Source of the DNA: G965200765 sp965203865
GTDB taxonomy: Bacteria; Pseudomonadota; Gammaproteobacteria; Arenicellales; JAJDZL01
Direction: 5' to 3'
NCBI GenBank assembly: GCA_965203865.1
Contig: OZ241916.1
Location: forward strand, 1,426,001 to 1,490,000
DNA: 64,000 nt
Shown here: positions 8,287-15,716 of the stretch, piece after piece
Position numbering within the stretch: the stretch's first letter is position 1
How the letters are laid out: the number at the start of each line of letters is the position of its first letter
The notes under the pieces: generated by a model
Database searches by the model: none
What the model was told of the DNA's origin: nothing
Seen by the model: only the letters and a program-made list of their open reading frames with translations
Made by a program: the position numbers and the translations under genes

Positions 8287-9528
8287 CTATTCAAAGCGTG
8301 AAAATGCCAAGCTGCCATTTGTGCCACCGAATCCGAAGGAATTCGTTAGTGCACAATCGATTTTCATATCACGTGCATGGTTTGGCACATAATCAAGGTC
8401 ACAGTCCGGGTCCTGATTCTCCAGGTTTATGGTAGGCGGGGCAACCTGATGATATATTGAAAGCACGGTGTACACTGCTTCAACTCCTCCAGCTGCTCCC
8501 AGCAAATGTCCTATCATTGATTTTGACGAGCTTACTGCTATATTCCCAGCATGGTCGCCAAAGGTTTCTTTGATGGCTATTGTCTCTGCAATATCTCCCA
8601 ATGGAGTCGAAGTTCCATGGGCGTTTATATAATCAATCTCTTCGGGGTTCATTTGGGAGTTACGTAAAGCGTTCTCCATGCATCGCTTGGCACCGCTTCC
8701 ATCTGGCAATGGTCCCGTCATATGATGAGCATCGCCGCTCATGCCGAATCCGCTGAGTTCAGCATAAATACGGGCACCCCTTCTTTTTGCAAACTCCAAC
8801 TCCTCCAAAACCAGAATTCCAGCGCCTTCGCCCAGCACAAATCCGTCACGATCCACATCCCAAGGACGGCTTGCACCTGATGGGTCATCATTTCGTCGAC
8901 TGAGTGCCTTCATGTTCCCAAATCCTGCCAGCGAAGTTGGAGTGATGGCAGCTTCAGTACCGCCAGCAACCATTACATCTGCATCGCCGTACTCAATAAA
9001 TCGGGCTGCATCACCAATAGCATGAGTTCCCGTTGTACAAGCTGTGCTAACTGCAATATTGGGGCCCCTGAAGCCGCATTCAATAGACAAGTTTCCGGCC
9101 CCCATATTGATTATGGACATCGGAACATAAAACGGGGATACTCGCCGTACCCCCTTTTCATGATAATTAATCGCAGTGCTTTCAATTGTATTTACACCGC
9201 CAATGCCCGCACCAATGTAGACACCAATACTATCGGCGATCTCGTCTGTTACCTCAATTCCTGAATCTTGAACAGCTTCAAGTCCGGCGACCATGCCAAG
9301 CTGGATAAAGCGATCCATGTGCCGCGCTGATTTGGCTGAAATGTAGTCCGCAGGGTTGAAGTTATCAACTTCACCGGCAATGGTAGATGGAAAACCAGTC
9401 GTATCAAAAAAAGTAATCGATCTGAGTCCGCTTTTCCCCGCAGTAATCTGTTCCCAATTTTCATTCCTGTTGTTGCCGATCGGAGAAATAATTCCGAGTC
9501 CAGTAACAACTACCCGACGCTTACTCAT
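8287..9528 (-). CDS. fabF: 3-oxoacyl-ACP synthase II
   Basis: Condensing enzyme that elongates acyl-ACP with malonyl-ACP in type II fatty-acid synthesis; in E. coli FabF also gives temperature control of cis-vaccenate. 413 residues with the Cys-His-His triad visible: Cys164 in STACTTG, His304 in NAHGTST and His341 in MIGHLLGAAGG. Lies 73 bp after acpP and 86 bp before the mltG start, on the same strand. The usual pabC between fabF and mltG is absent. Confidence 0.97.
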   Translation of the reverse strand: MSKRRVVVTGLGIISPIGNNRNENWEQITAGKSGLRSITFFDTTGFPSTIAGEVDNFNPADYISAKSARHMDRFIQLGMVAGLEAVQDSGIEVTDEIADSIGVYIGAGIGGVNTIESTAINYHEKGVRRVSPFYVPMSIINMGAGNLSIECGFRGPNIAVSTACTTGTHAIGDAARFIEYGDADVMVAGGTEAAITPTSLAGFGNMKALSRRNDDPSGASRPWDVDRDGFVLGEGAGILVLEELEFAKRRGARIYAELSGFGMSGDAHHMTGPLPDGSGAKRCMENALRNSQMNPEEIDYINAHGTSTPLGDIAETIAIKETFGDHAGNIAVSSSKSMIGHLLGAAGGVEAVYTVLSIYHQVAPPTINLENQDPDCDLDYVPNHARDMKIDCALTNSFGFGGTNGSLAFSRFE

Positions 9529-9601
9529 TGGAATTCGGAGAAAACTGCCTCCAAATTTGGTCGAATAACGAGTGGCTTATACAACTGACGTTGCGAAAAT
9601 G

Positions 9602-9859
9602 CTAGTTATCCAGATTTGCCTCAATGTGTTCGATGGCCTGCCCGACGGTTGTAATTTCTTCCGCGATTTCATCTGGAATTTCCAGATCGAATTCTTCTTC
9701 CAGTGCCATAACCAGCTCCACTGTATCCAATGAATCCGCTTCAAGATCGTTAATAAACGATGTTTCCCGCGTCACCTCGGGGACAGGTTGCTTGTCAGCA
9801 CACAACTGATCGATAACCAATCGGATGACACGATCTTCAATCGAAGCTTGGTCGTTCAT
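9602..9859 (-). CDS. acpP: Acyl carrier protein
   Basis: Small acidic carrier that holds growing acyl chains on a phosphopantetheine arm. 85 residues; the attachment Ser43 is in the ADSLDTVELV motif. A GGAGG site lies nine bases before the ATG. It has its own candidate promoter in the 127-bp gap after fabG, in line with the high expression needed for ACP. Confidence 0.97.
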   Translation of the reverse strand: MNDQASIEDRVIRLVIDQLCADKQPVPEVTRETSFINDLEADSLDTVELVMALEEEFDLEIPDEIAEEITTVGQAIEHIEANLDN

Positions 9860-9943
9860 ATTTTTGGTCCTCCAGACTCAATGAAAAAAATATTAAAAAT
9901 TGTTACTTTAAGCGCAACGGGATTACCGAATTAATCTGTCTAT

Positions 9944-9973
9944 ATTATCACTGACTAGCTAAATTCGTGTACA
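9944..9973 (-). promoter_or_regulatory. Candidate sigma-70 promoter for acpP
   Basis: Minus strand TGTACA (9968-9973), an 18-bp spacer, then GATAAT (9944-9949), about 85 bp before the acpP start. It lies in the gap between fabG and acpP. Match to consensus only; no start site data. Confidence 0.4.
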
Positions 9974-9986
9974 GAAAATTTGCAAA

Positions 9987-10736
9987 TTAAATTCTCGTCA
10001 TCCCACCGTCAACAACTAAAGTTGCAGCTGTTATATAAGAACTGTGCGGGGAAGCTAAAAATACTACTGCATGAGCAACTTCCTGCGGAGTTCCCATGCG
10101 TCCTGCTGGAACTTGGGCAAGAATATGATTCTTCATGTCATCTTTCAGGTTCCTTGTCATGTCCGTCTCTATGAACCCCGGAACCACTGTATTGACAGTT
10201 ATGTTTCTAGTAGCGGTTTCAAGGGCAAGCGATTTGGAAAATCCTATCATTCCCGCCTTGGCCGCTGCATAGTGAGATTGTCCCAAATTTCCAGCAACTC
10301 CGACCACAGATGAAATATTGATAATTCGCCCTTCGCGTTGTTTCATCATGCCGCGCACAAACAATTTTGACAAACGATAGACGGATTTCAAGTTCGTGTC
10401 AATCAAAGCATCCCATTCTTCGTCCTTGATCCGTACTAGCAAGTTTTCTCCTGATATGCCGGCATTGTTAACCAGTACGGTGACAGTTCCGTAGCGTTCG
10501 GTAGTATACTTGGCAGCCTTTTCCAGACTTTCTTGACTGGTAATATCCAGGCAAATTCCCTCTCCTGAAGCATTGTTCTTTTTCAAATACTTTGAGATTT
10601 CATCAGCTCCGGCATTAGTGGTTGCACTTCCGATCACAGTTGCTCCTTGCACTGCGAAGTTTTTAGCGATTGCCCTTCCAATCCCGCGGGAAGCACCGGT
10701 TACCAGGCAAACTTTATTCTCAAATAGTTGCGACAT
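9987..10736 (-). CDS. fabG: 3-oxoacyl-ACP reductase
   Basis: NADPH-dependent reduction of 3-oxoacyl-ACP, the first reductive step of each elongation cycle. Short-chain dehydrogenase fold: nucleotide-binding GASRGIG (14-20), NNAG (90-93) and the catalytic Asn115, Ser143, Tyr156 and Lys160 (YAAAK). 249 residues. Ten bases after fabH. In the usual order fabD lies between them; it is not here. Confidence 0.96.
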   Translation of the reverse strand: MSQLFENKVCLVTGASRGIGRAIAKNFAVQGATVIGSATTNAGADEISKYLKKNNASGEGICLDITSQESLEKAAKYTTERYGTVTVLVNNAGISGENLLVRIKDEEWDALIDTNLKSVYRLSKLFVRGMMKQREGRIINISSVVGVAGNLGQSHYAAAKAGMIGFSKSLALETATRNITVNTVVPGFIETDMTRNLKDDMKNHILAQVPAGRMGTPQEVAHAVVFLASPHSSYITAATLVVDGGMTRI

Positions 10737-10746
10737 TTAGTTTCAA

Positions 10747-11718
10747 TTAGCAAGTAATGAGAGAGGCGCCCCAAGTAAAACCGCCTCCAAATCCTTCAAT
10801 TAGCACTTTCTGGCCGGGCTTGATTCTTCCGTCGCGTACTGCAGTGTCAAATGCCAGTGGAATTGACGCTGCAGACGTGTTGCCATGATTTTCCACCGTG
10901 AGCACTACCTTGTCCATAGGCATCCCAAGCTTGGATGCAATTGCGTTGATAATTCTATAGTTGGCTTGATGCGGTACAAACCAGTCGACTTCGTCAAGGC
11001 TTATCTCCGTAGATGAAAGAACTTCGTCAGCAACCTCCTTCATGCATTTGACAGCGATTTTAAACACTTCACTTCCCTTCATTTGTGTAAATGCTGAACC
11101 ATTGAGCATGTGGCTGTAGCCATTGGTCCCAACTCCAGCAGGAACACTCAGCAAATCCTTGTATTGTCCATCGGCATGCAAATGAGTGGCATGAATTCCA
11201 GGTTCATCAGAGGCCTCAAGCACCATTGCTCCCGCCCCGTCTCCAAACAATACGCACGTTGCACGGTCTTTCCAGTCAATAATTCGAGAAAAAGTTTCTG
11301 CTCCAATTACAAGAGCCTTGGTAGCGCCGCCTGTGCGTATAAACTTGTCTGCAATGTCGATTGCATACATGAATCCGGCACATACTGCCTGCACGTCAAA
11401 CGCCGGAGAACCGCTTATATTCAATCGTTCTTGCAATAAGCATGCAGAACTCGGAAACACCTGGTCGGCAGTAGTGGTTGCAAACACAATCAAATCTATG
11501 TCCGAAGTGTGTGCGCAAGCTTTATTCAATGCTGCCAATGCTGCCTGCTCTGCCAAATCGCAAGTAGACTCATGCTCCGTAGCAATATGTCGTTCAGCGA
11601 TACCAGTACGAGAGAATATCCACTCATGACTGGTATCAACCATTTTCTCGATATCATGGTTGGTCAATACCTTTGAAGGAAGATAGCTGCCGGTCCCAGA
11701 TACTCGGGAGTAAATCAT
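10747..11718 (-). CDS. fabH: 3-oxoacyl-ACP synthase III
   Basis: Starts fatty-acid synthesis by condensing acetyl-CoA with malonyl-ACP. The Cys113-His250-Asn280 triad is present (VCAGFM, VPHQAN, NHGNTSAAS). 323 residues. The ATG overlaps the plsX stop by four bases (ATGA), so the two are translationally coupled. Confidence 0.97.
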   Translation of the reverse strand: MIYSRVSGTGSYLPSKVLTNHDIEKMVDTSHEWIFSRTGIAERHIATEHESTCDLAEQAALAALNKACAHTSDIDLIVFATTTADQVFPSSACLLQERLNISGSPAFDVQAVCAGFMYAIDIADKFIRTGGATKALVIGAETFSRIIDWKDRATCVLFGDGAGAMVLEASDEPGIHATHLHADGQYKDLLSVPAGVGTNGYSHMLNGSAFTQMKGSEVFKIAVKCMKEVADEVLSSTEISLDEVDWFVPHQANYRIINAIASKLGMPMDKVVLTVENHGNTSAASIPLAFDTAVRDGRIKPGQKVLIEGFGGGFTWGASLITC

Positions 11719-12734
11719 GTAGTTTCTCCTCCTGCAACATCGATCTCTTGACGAATTTTTGCAGGGATGTTGTTTTCAATTTCTACGAATGCTTTTTTGA
11801 TTGCATATTGAAATGCAACCGCATCGGCACTGCCGTGGCTCTTTATGACTGTTCCCTTCAGGCCAACCAATGCCGCACCATTGAAAACTCGAGGGTCAAT
11901 TCTTGCTTTCAATCCCTTAAGTGCAGGTAAAGCCAATACCCCTGACAACTTCCGAAGAGCACTTTTCTGAAACTCTTCTTTCAGCGAGTGCTGGATGAAT
12001 TTTGAAACCCCTTCGCTGGTTTTCAAAGCTATGTTTCCCACAAATCCGTCGCACACAATGACATCAATATCCATTTTCGGGGCGAGAATGTCGTCCCCTT
12101 CCACATAGCCGATATATTCCAGCTCACTTTTCTCGAACAGGTCATTTGCAATTTTCACAGCATTCACCCCTTTAATTTGCTCAGTGCCAACATTCAGCAG
12201 TGCAATCTTGGGCTTTGCCAACTTTTCCATATATTTTACATAGGTTGAGCCCATTATGCCGAACTGAAACAGTGAGCGTCCCTCGCATTCCACATTTGCT
12301 CCAAGGTCGGTGAAATAAACTCGGTTGCGAAGAGTAGGAATCTTGGAGATGATTGCAGGTCGTCCCACGCCTTCAAATGTCCTCAGCACTAAATAGGCAG
12401 TTGCCATCAAAGCACCTGTATTGCCAGCACTTATGCAGGCCTGAACCTCTCCCGACTCTACCATTCTCAACGCGACCTGCATGGAAGAGTCTTTTTTTTT
12501 CTTTAATGCCTCGATGGGCTTGTCACTCATTTCAACTACTTCAGAAGCATGTTGAACTTTCAACCGGTTGGCTTTGGAAAAACTTGTTTTTTTTAGTTGA
12601 TGATGAATTTCATTACTGTCGCCGACCAGCACGATGTGTACATTTGACATCTCGTTCAGCACTGAAATTGCAGCTGGCACAGTAACTTCCACTCCGAAGT
12701 CACCGCCCATCGCATCAACTGCTAGTGACTTCAT
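11715..12734 (-). CDS. plsX: Phosphate acyltransferase PlsX
   Basis: Makes acyl-phosphate from acyl-ACP for phospholipid synthesis by the PlsX/PlsY route. 339 residues, with N-terminal LAVDAMGGDFG and the ISAGNTGALMA and VYFTDLGANVE motifs of the family. Lies between rpmF and fabH as in most Gammaproteobacteria. Confidence 0.96.
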   Translation of the reverse strand: MKSLAVDAMGGDFGVEVTVPAAISVLNEMSNVHIVLVGDSNEIHHQLKKTSFSKANRLKVQHASEVVEMSDKPIEALKKKKDSSMQVALRMVESGEVQACISAGNTGALMATAYLVLRTFEGVGRPAIISKIPTLRNRVYFTDLGANVECEGRSLFQFGIMGSTYVKYMEKLAKPKIALLNVGTEQIKGVNAVKIANDLFEKSELEYIGYVEGDDILAPKMDIDVIVCDGFVGNIALKTSEGVSKFIQHSLKEEFQKSALRKLSGVLALPALKGLKARIDPRVFNGAALVGLKGTVIKSHGSADAVAFQYAIKKAFVEIENNIPAKIRQEIDVAGGETT

Positions 12735-12818
12735 AGCGATGCAACAAGTACAAGTTCCAAATTGAACAACTTATAAACTGATATGTGCAAGCAGCCAGAA
12801 TATTCAGAGGAACTTGGA

Positions 12819-13010
12819 CTACTCCTGTTCTTCCACCGCTGATTCTGGCAATACTCGTTTTCCTCGGTAATACCCGCTCGCTGTTATATGATGGCGTCTA
12901 TGCAATTCACCAGTTTCGGGATCTTCAGAAAGAGTTGACGGTCTTAAATACTTGTTGGCCGAACGCATATTGCGTCTGGACTTGGAAACTTTTCGTTTTG
13001 GAACTGCCAT
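12819..13010 (-). CDS. rpmF: 50S ribosomal protein L32
   Basis: Small basic protein of the large ribosomal subunit. 63 residues beginning MAVPKRKVSKSRRNMRSA, the L32 signature; it has no cysteines, so it is the zinc-free form. First gene of the rpmF-plsX-fabH-fabG transcript. The usual yceD (DUF177) gene upstream of rpmF is missing; the upstream 250 bp holds a promoter instead. Confidence 0.95.
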   Translation of the reverse strand: MAVPKRKVSKSRRNMRSANKYLRPSTLSEDPETGELHRRHHITASGYYRGKRVLPESAVEEQE

Positions 13011-13082
13011 GATTACACCTGAATTGTTGCTTGATATGAATCCTGTGACAATAGAATTAGAAATATTTTATATAAAATGGAA

Positions 13083-13097
13083 GTTCAGAATCTGAAC
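13083..13097. promoter_or_regulatory. Perfect palindrome, candidate operator in the rpmF-plsX-fab leader
   Basis: GTTCAGA-A-TCTGAAC has 7-bp arms around one central base. It lies about 15-30 bases downstream of the predicted transcription start from the promoter at 13119-13147. The position and symmetry suit a dimeric repressor, possibly one that senses lipid supply, but the sequence does not match a site I know for FabR or FadR. Confidence 0.35.
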
Positions 13098-13118
13098 AAA
13101 GGCATGAAAATTCGTTGA

Positions 13119-13147
13119 ATGATACTCATTTTGAGCAATTTAGTCAA
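13119..13147 (-). promoter_or_regulatory. Sigma-70 promoter for rpmF-plsX-fabH-fabG
   Basis: Minus strand TTGACT (13142-13147), exactly 17 bp, TATCAT (13119-13124). It is a strong consensus match in the maf/rpmF divergent region, about 110 bp upstream of the rpmF start, and the best promoter in the window. Confidence 0.7.
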
Positions 13148-13260
13148 AAAATTTACTGATTCAACGAACTGGTGAAGTTCTTGTTCAACTATTCACGATT
13201 GGCATCCTGTTCGCAAATTTTTTACGGAATACTCGATTTAATTACAAACTGGAAGCAAAT

Positions 13261-13863
13261 ATGAAATCAAATGCATCTTATCTTCCGCTGGTCTTGGCAT
13301 CATCGTCCAAAACCAGAAAATTCGTGCTGGAAAAGATTCAAATCCCCTTTACTGTTGCCGTGCCTGATATCGATGAAACTCCGAATCTAAATGAGTCTCC
13401 CCAAGAACTGGTTCTTCGATTGTCGCTTGCTAAAGCCCAGCGAATAGCTGAAACTCACTCCGAACATTTAATCATTGGTTCCGACCAGGTAGCAGTTCAC
13501 AACAACCAAATTGTTGGAAAACCGAAAGACAGAGATCAGGCCATAAATCAATTGCAATCGTCGTCTGGCAAGATTATCTCTCTATATACAGGACTGGCAT
13601 TGTTGAATTCAAGTACGGGAAGCACTCAAAGCGATGTATTGCAATATCAAGTGTATTTTCGCAAACTTACTCAAAAAATGATCCTGGACTATATTGACAG
13701 AGATAAGCCATATGATTGCGGGGGAAGTCTTCGGTCAGAAGGCCTGGGTATAGCACTATTGAAAAAATTTGAAGGAGACGACCCGAATATTCTGCTTGGG
13801 CTGCCTCTCATTCGGTTAATTGACATGTTGTATGAAGAGCAAGTCTTTCCTTTGCAATTTTGA
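13261..13863 (+). CDS. maf: Maf-family nucleoside triphosphate pyrophosphatase (YceF type)
   Basis: Hydrolyses non-canonical or modified nucleoside triphosphates (E. coli YceF prefers m7GTP). 200 residues with LVLASSSKTRKFVLEK at the N-terminus, the IIGSDQVAV core with the catalytic Asp, and KPKDRDQA. Transcribed divergently from rpmF, with a GGAAG ribosome site before the ATG. Placement between rluC and rpmF matches the yceF locus. Confidence 0.9.
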   Translation: MKSNASYLPLVLASSSKTRKFVLEKIQIPFTVAVPDIDETPNLNESPQELVLRLSLAKAQRIAETHSEHLIIGSDQVAVHNNQIVGKPKDRDQAINQLQSSSGKIISLYTGLALLNSSTGSTQSDVLQYQVYFRKLTQKMILDYIDRDKPYDCGGSLRSEGLGIALLKKFEGDDPNILLGLPLIRLIDMLYEEQVFPLQF

Positions 13864-14001
13864 ATTCTTCAAATGCCACCTGTAATAAACCATTATTAGC
13901 AGCAGCCATTCGATTCCGGTCGAAACTGGCGACAATGTTGTACTACAGAGTGATGAAAGGGCTTTATGAGCTGTACGATTCAAGGGAATGTTGCTTGCCT
14001 G

Positions 14002-14364
14002 CTACTGATTCTCCACCTCGAAACCTTCTTCCGTTAGAATTACTTTGCCATCGGCTTCTTCTACTGCCAACTGAATTAAAAATGCACCAAAGCAAGGCCC
14101 GTTCACGCATTCGCCAGTATCGGGCTCAAACATTGCTCCATGATTGGAACAAATGATGTAGTCGCCGGATGTGTCGAAAAATTCCCCCTGCTCCCAATCC
14201 AGTTGCAACGAAAGGTGAGCGCATTGGTTCAGATAGGCAAATACCTTGTCGTTATATCGTATAGCAAACGCCGGACTAAGAGCATCGCCCTGTTTTACCT
14301 GGAAGTTGAATCCGGTTGAACCCGATTCCAGAGTGGTTGATGTGCAAATAATATTTTCTGACAT
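14002..14364 (-). CDS. Rieske [2Fe-2S] domain protein
   Basis: Small soluble Rieske-type iron-sulfur protein of 120 residues. The cluster ligands are visible as Cys48-x-His50 (CAH) and Cys72-x-x-His75 (CSNH). A third conserved region (TGECVNGPCFGA) follows. It is of the lone-domain ferredoxin kind, with no partner oxygenase or reductase nearby. Related genes lie beside rluC in several gamma- and betaproteobacteria, so the site is ancestral. Its role is unknown. Ends converge with maf. Confidence 0.85.
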   Translation of the reverse strand: MSENIICTSTTLESGSTGFNFQVKQGDALSPAFAIRYNDKVFAYLNQCAHLSLQLDWEQGEFFDTSGDYIICSNHGAMFEPDTGECVNGPCFGAFLIQLAVEEADGKVILTEEGFEVENQ

Positions 14365-14393
14365 GGTTTTTTTTAGAGAAAAACAATATTTAA

Positions 14394-15344
14394 CTACATT
14401 TTCTCAAGTACTGATGCCAAATTACCGGGTAATGGACTATCAAATGTAACAGACTCCTGCCTGTCTGGATGGTGCATGCTCAGCCGACCTGCATGCAAAA
14501 ACATTCTTTTCAGACCAAGGTTTCTCATTTTCTGATTGAACTCTCGGTCTCCAAATTTCTTGTCGCCTGCAATTGGATGCTCAATTTGCTGGGCATGTCT
14601 GCGGGCTTGGTGAGTTCGGCCGGTATAAAGTACGATATTGACCAATGTGCTATTCTCAAATACTCTGGAAGGCGTGAACTTGCTTTTTGAGGCATAGAAT
14701 TTTTGGGAATGGTTGCTCGGTTTGGCCAAGTGCTTGCCAGCATTGCGACCGGCAAGTGCAGATTCAACTGTGAGAGACTCGCCTTTGAATTGTCCTTTTA
14801 ACAGAGCAGTATACTGCTTCACCAATGTTCCGCTTCCCTTCTCTTGTCGCCATAGAGCGTGCAATTGTCTTAGAAATAACTGATCTTTTGCTAATACAAG
14901 AATCCCTGATGTATCTTTGTCAAGTCGATGTGCGAGTTCAATAAACTTCAAGTCTTGCCGTTCTTGACGAATAGCTTCGATAATTCCAATACTGTGCCGT
15001 GAGCCGGCGTGCACTGTAATTCCCGCTGGTTTGTCAATTACAATCATGAATTCGTCTTCGAATATGATTTGATTAACAGCCTTGCCGAGTTCAGGGCTTG
15101 GATTCGGCGTTGATTTTTTTGAAACTTGAAAGACAGGTGGAATGCGTACGGTATCCCCGATATTCAAGCGTTGCTTGGCTTTTGCTCGCGAACTGTTTAC
15201 CCTGACCTGTCCGGTTCGAATTAATTTGTATATACGGCTGTGAGGGATATCGGGAAGCACTGATATCAAATAGTTGTCAAGTCGCCGGCCTTCTGACACC
15301 TTGTCTATGCTAACACTGGTTGCAGGTTTATTCAGATTCATCAT
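14394..15344 (-). CDS. rluC: 23S rRNA pseudouridine synthase RluC
   Basis: Converts uridines 955, 2504 and 2580 of 23S rRNA (E. coli numbering) to pseudouridine. S4 RNA-binding domain at about 12-70, then the RluA-type catalytic domain with HRLDKDTSG and catalytic Asp142. 316 residues. Divergent from rne, as in E. coli, which supports RluC over the paralogues RluA and RluD. Confidence 0.93.
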   Translation of the reverse strand: MMNLNKPATSVSIDKVSEGRRLDNYLISVLPDIPHSRIYKLIRTGQVRVNSSRAKAKQRLNIGDTVRIPPVFQVSKKSTPNPSPELGKAVNQIIFEDEFMIVIDKPAGITVHAGSRHSIGIIEAIRQERQDLKFIELAHRLDKDTSGILVLAKDQLFLRQLHALWRQEKGSGTLVKQYTALLKGQFKGESLTVESALAGRNAGKHLAKPSNHSQKFYASKSKFTPSRVFENSTLVNIVLYTGRTHQARRHAQQIEHPIAGDKKFGDREFNQKMRNLGLKRMFLHAGRLSMHHPDRQESVTFDSPLPGNLASVLEKM

Positions 15345-15716
15345 AAAAGATGGAACTTCATCAAGAAATACGTTATTGTCAATTAAATTTTGTATAATTC
15401 AAGTGTCGTCGGAATCCTGGCTTCATCAACATATTGTAATCCGGCGAAGAATCTTGGGCACAATTAAGCATTCTGCGAGTTGAACTTATACAAAATTGCT
15501 TGCTTGAAGTTAAGCCGATTGCAGAATCAGTTAATTGCCTTATTTATTGCTGCCACACCCGAAAGTTAGGGGTGGCAATCTATTAGTTGAACATTAGTCG
15601 TAAATTTTGTTTCAATCGTTACAAAATGTGTAATAGTCAAAAATTCAGAATTATTCCCTCCTATAGCGAGTATCCAAGCGTACGCGAATTTACGACGTAC
15701 TATGAGGAATTCATAT
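15345..15716 (+). promoter_or_regulatory. Long rne leader and divergent rluC/rne promoter region
   Basis: A 372-bp gap between the divergent rluC and rne genes. On the plus strand a perfect TATAAT at 15393-15398 would start transcription near 15405, leaving a leader of about 310 nt. This is like E. coli, where a 361-nt rne leader lets RNase E cut its own message. The leader holds a strong hairpin at 15552-15576 and a GAGG ribosome site at 15704-15707. The -35 element is poor. No protein-coding gene is seen in the gap. Confidence 0.5.
15552..15576 (+). promoter_or_regulatory. Stem-loop in rne 5' leader
   Basis: GCCACACCC (15552-15560) pairs with GGGGTGGC (15569-15576) with one bulged A and an 8-nt GAAAGTTA loop; it is GC-rich in an AT-rich setting and has no U-tract after it, so it is not a terminator. 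It is a candidate counterpart of the E. coli rne leader hairpins that feed back on RNase E level. Confidence 0.45.

Noticed and set aside
13860..14156. 98-codon plus-strand frame after maf
   Set aside because: Overlaps the Rieske gene on the other strand and has no ribosome site; it is a shadow.
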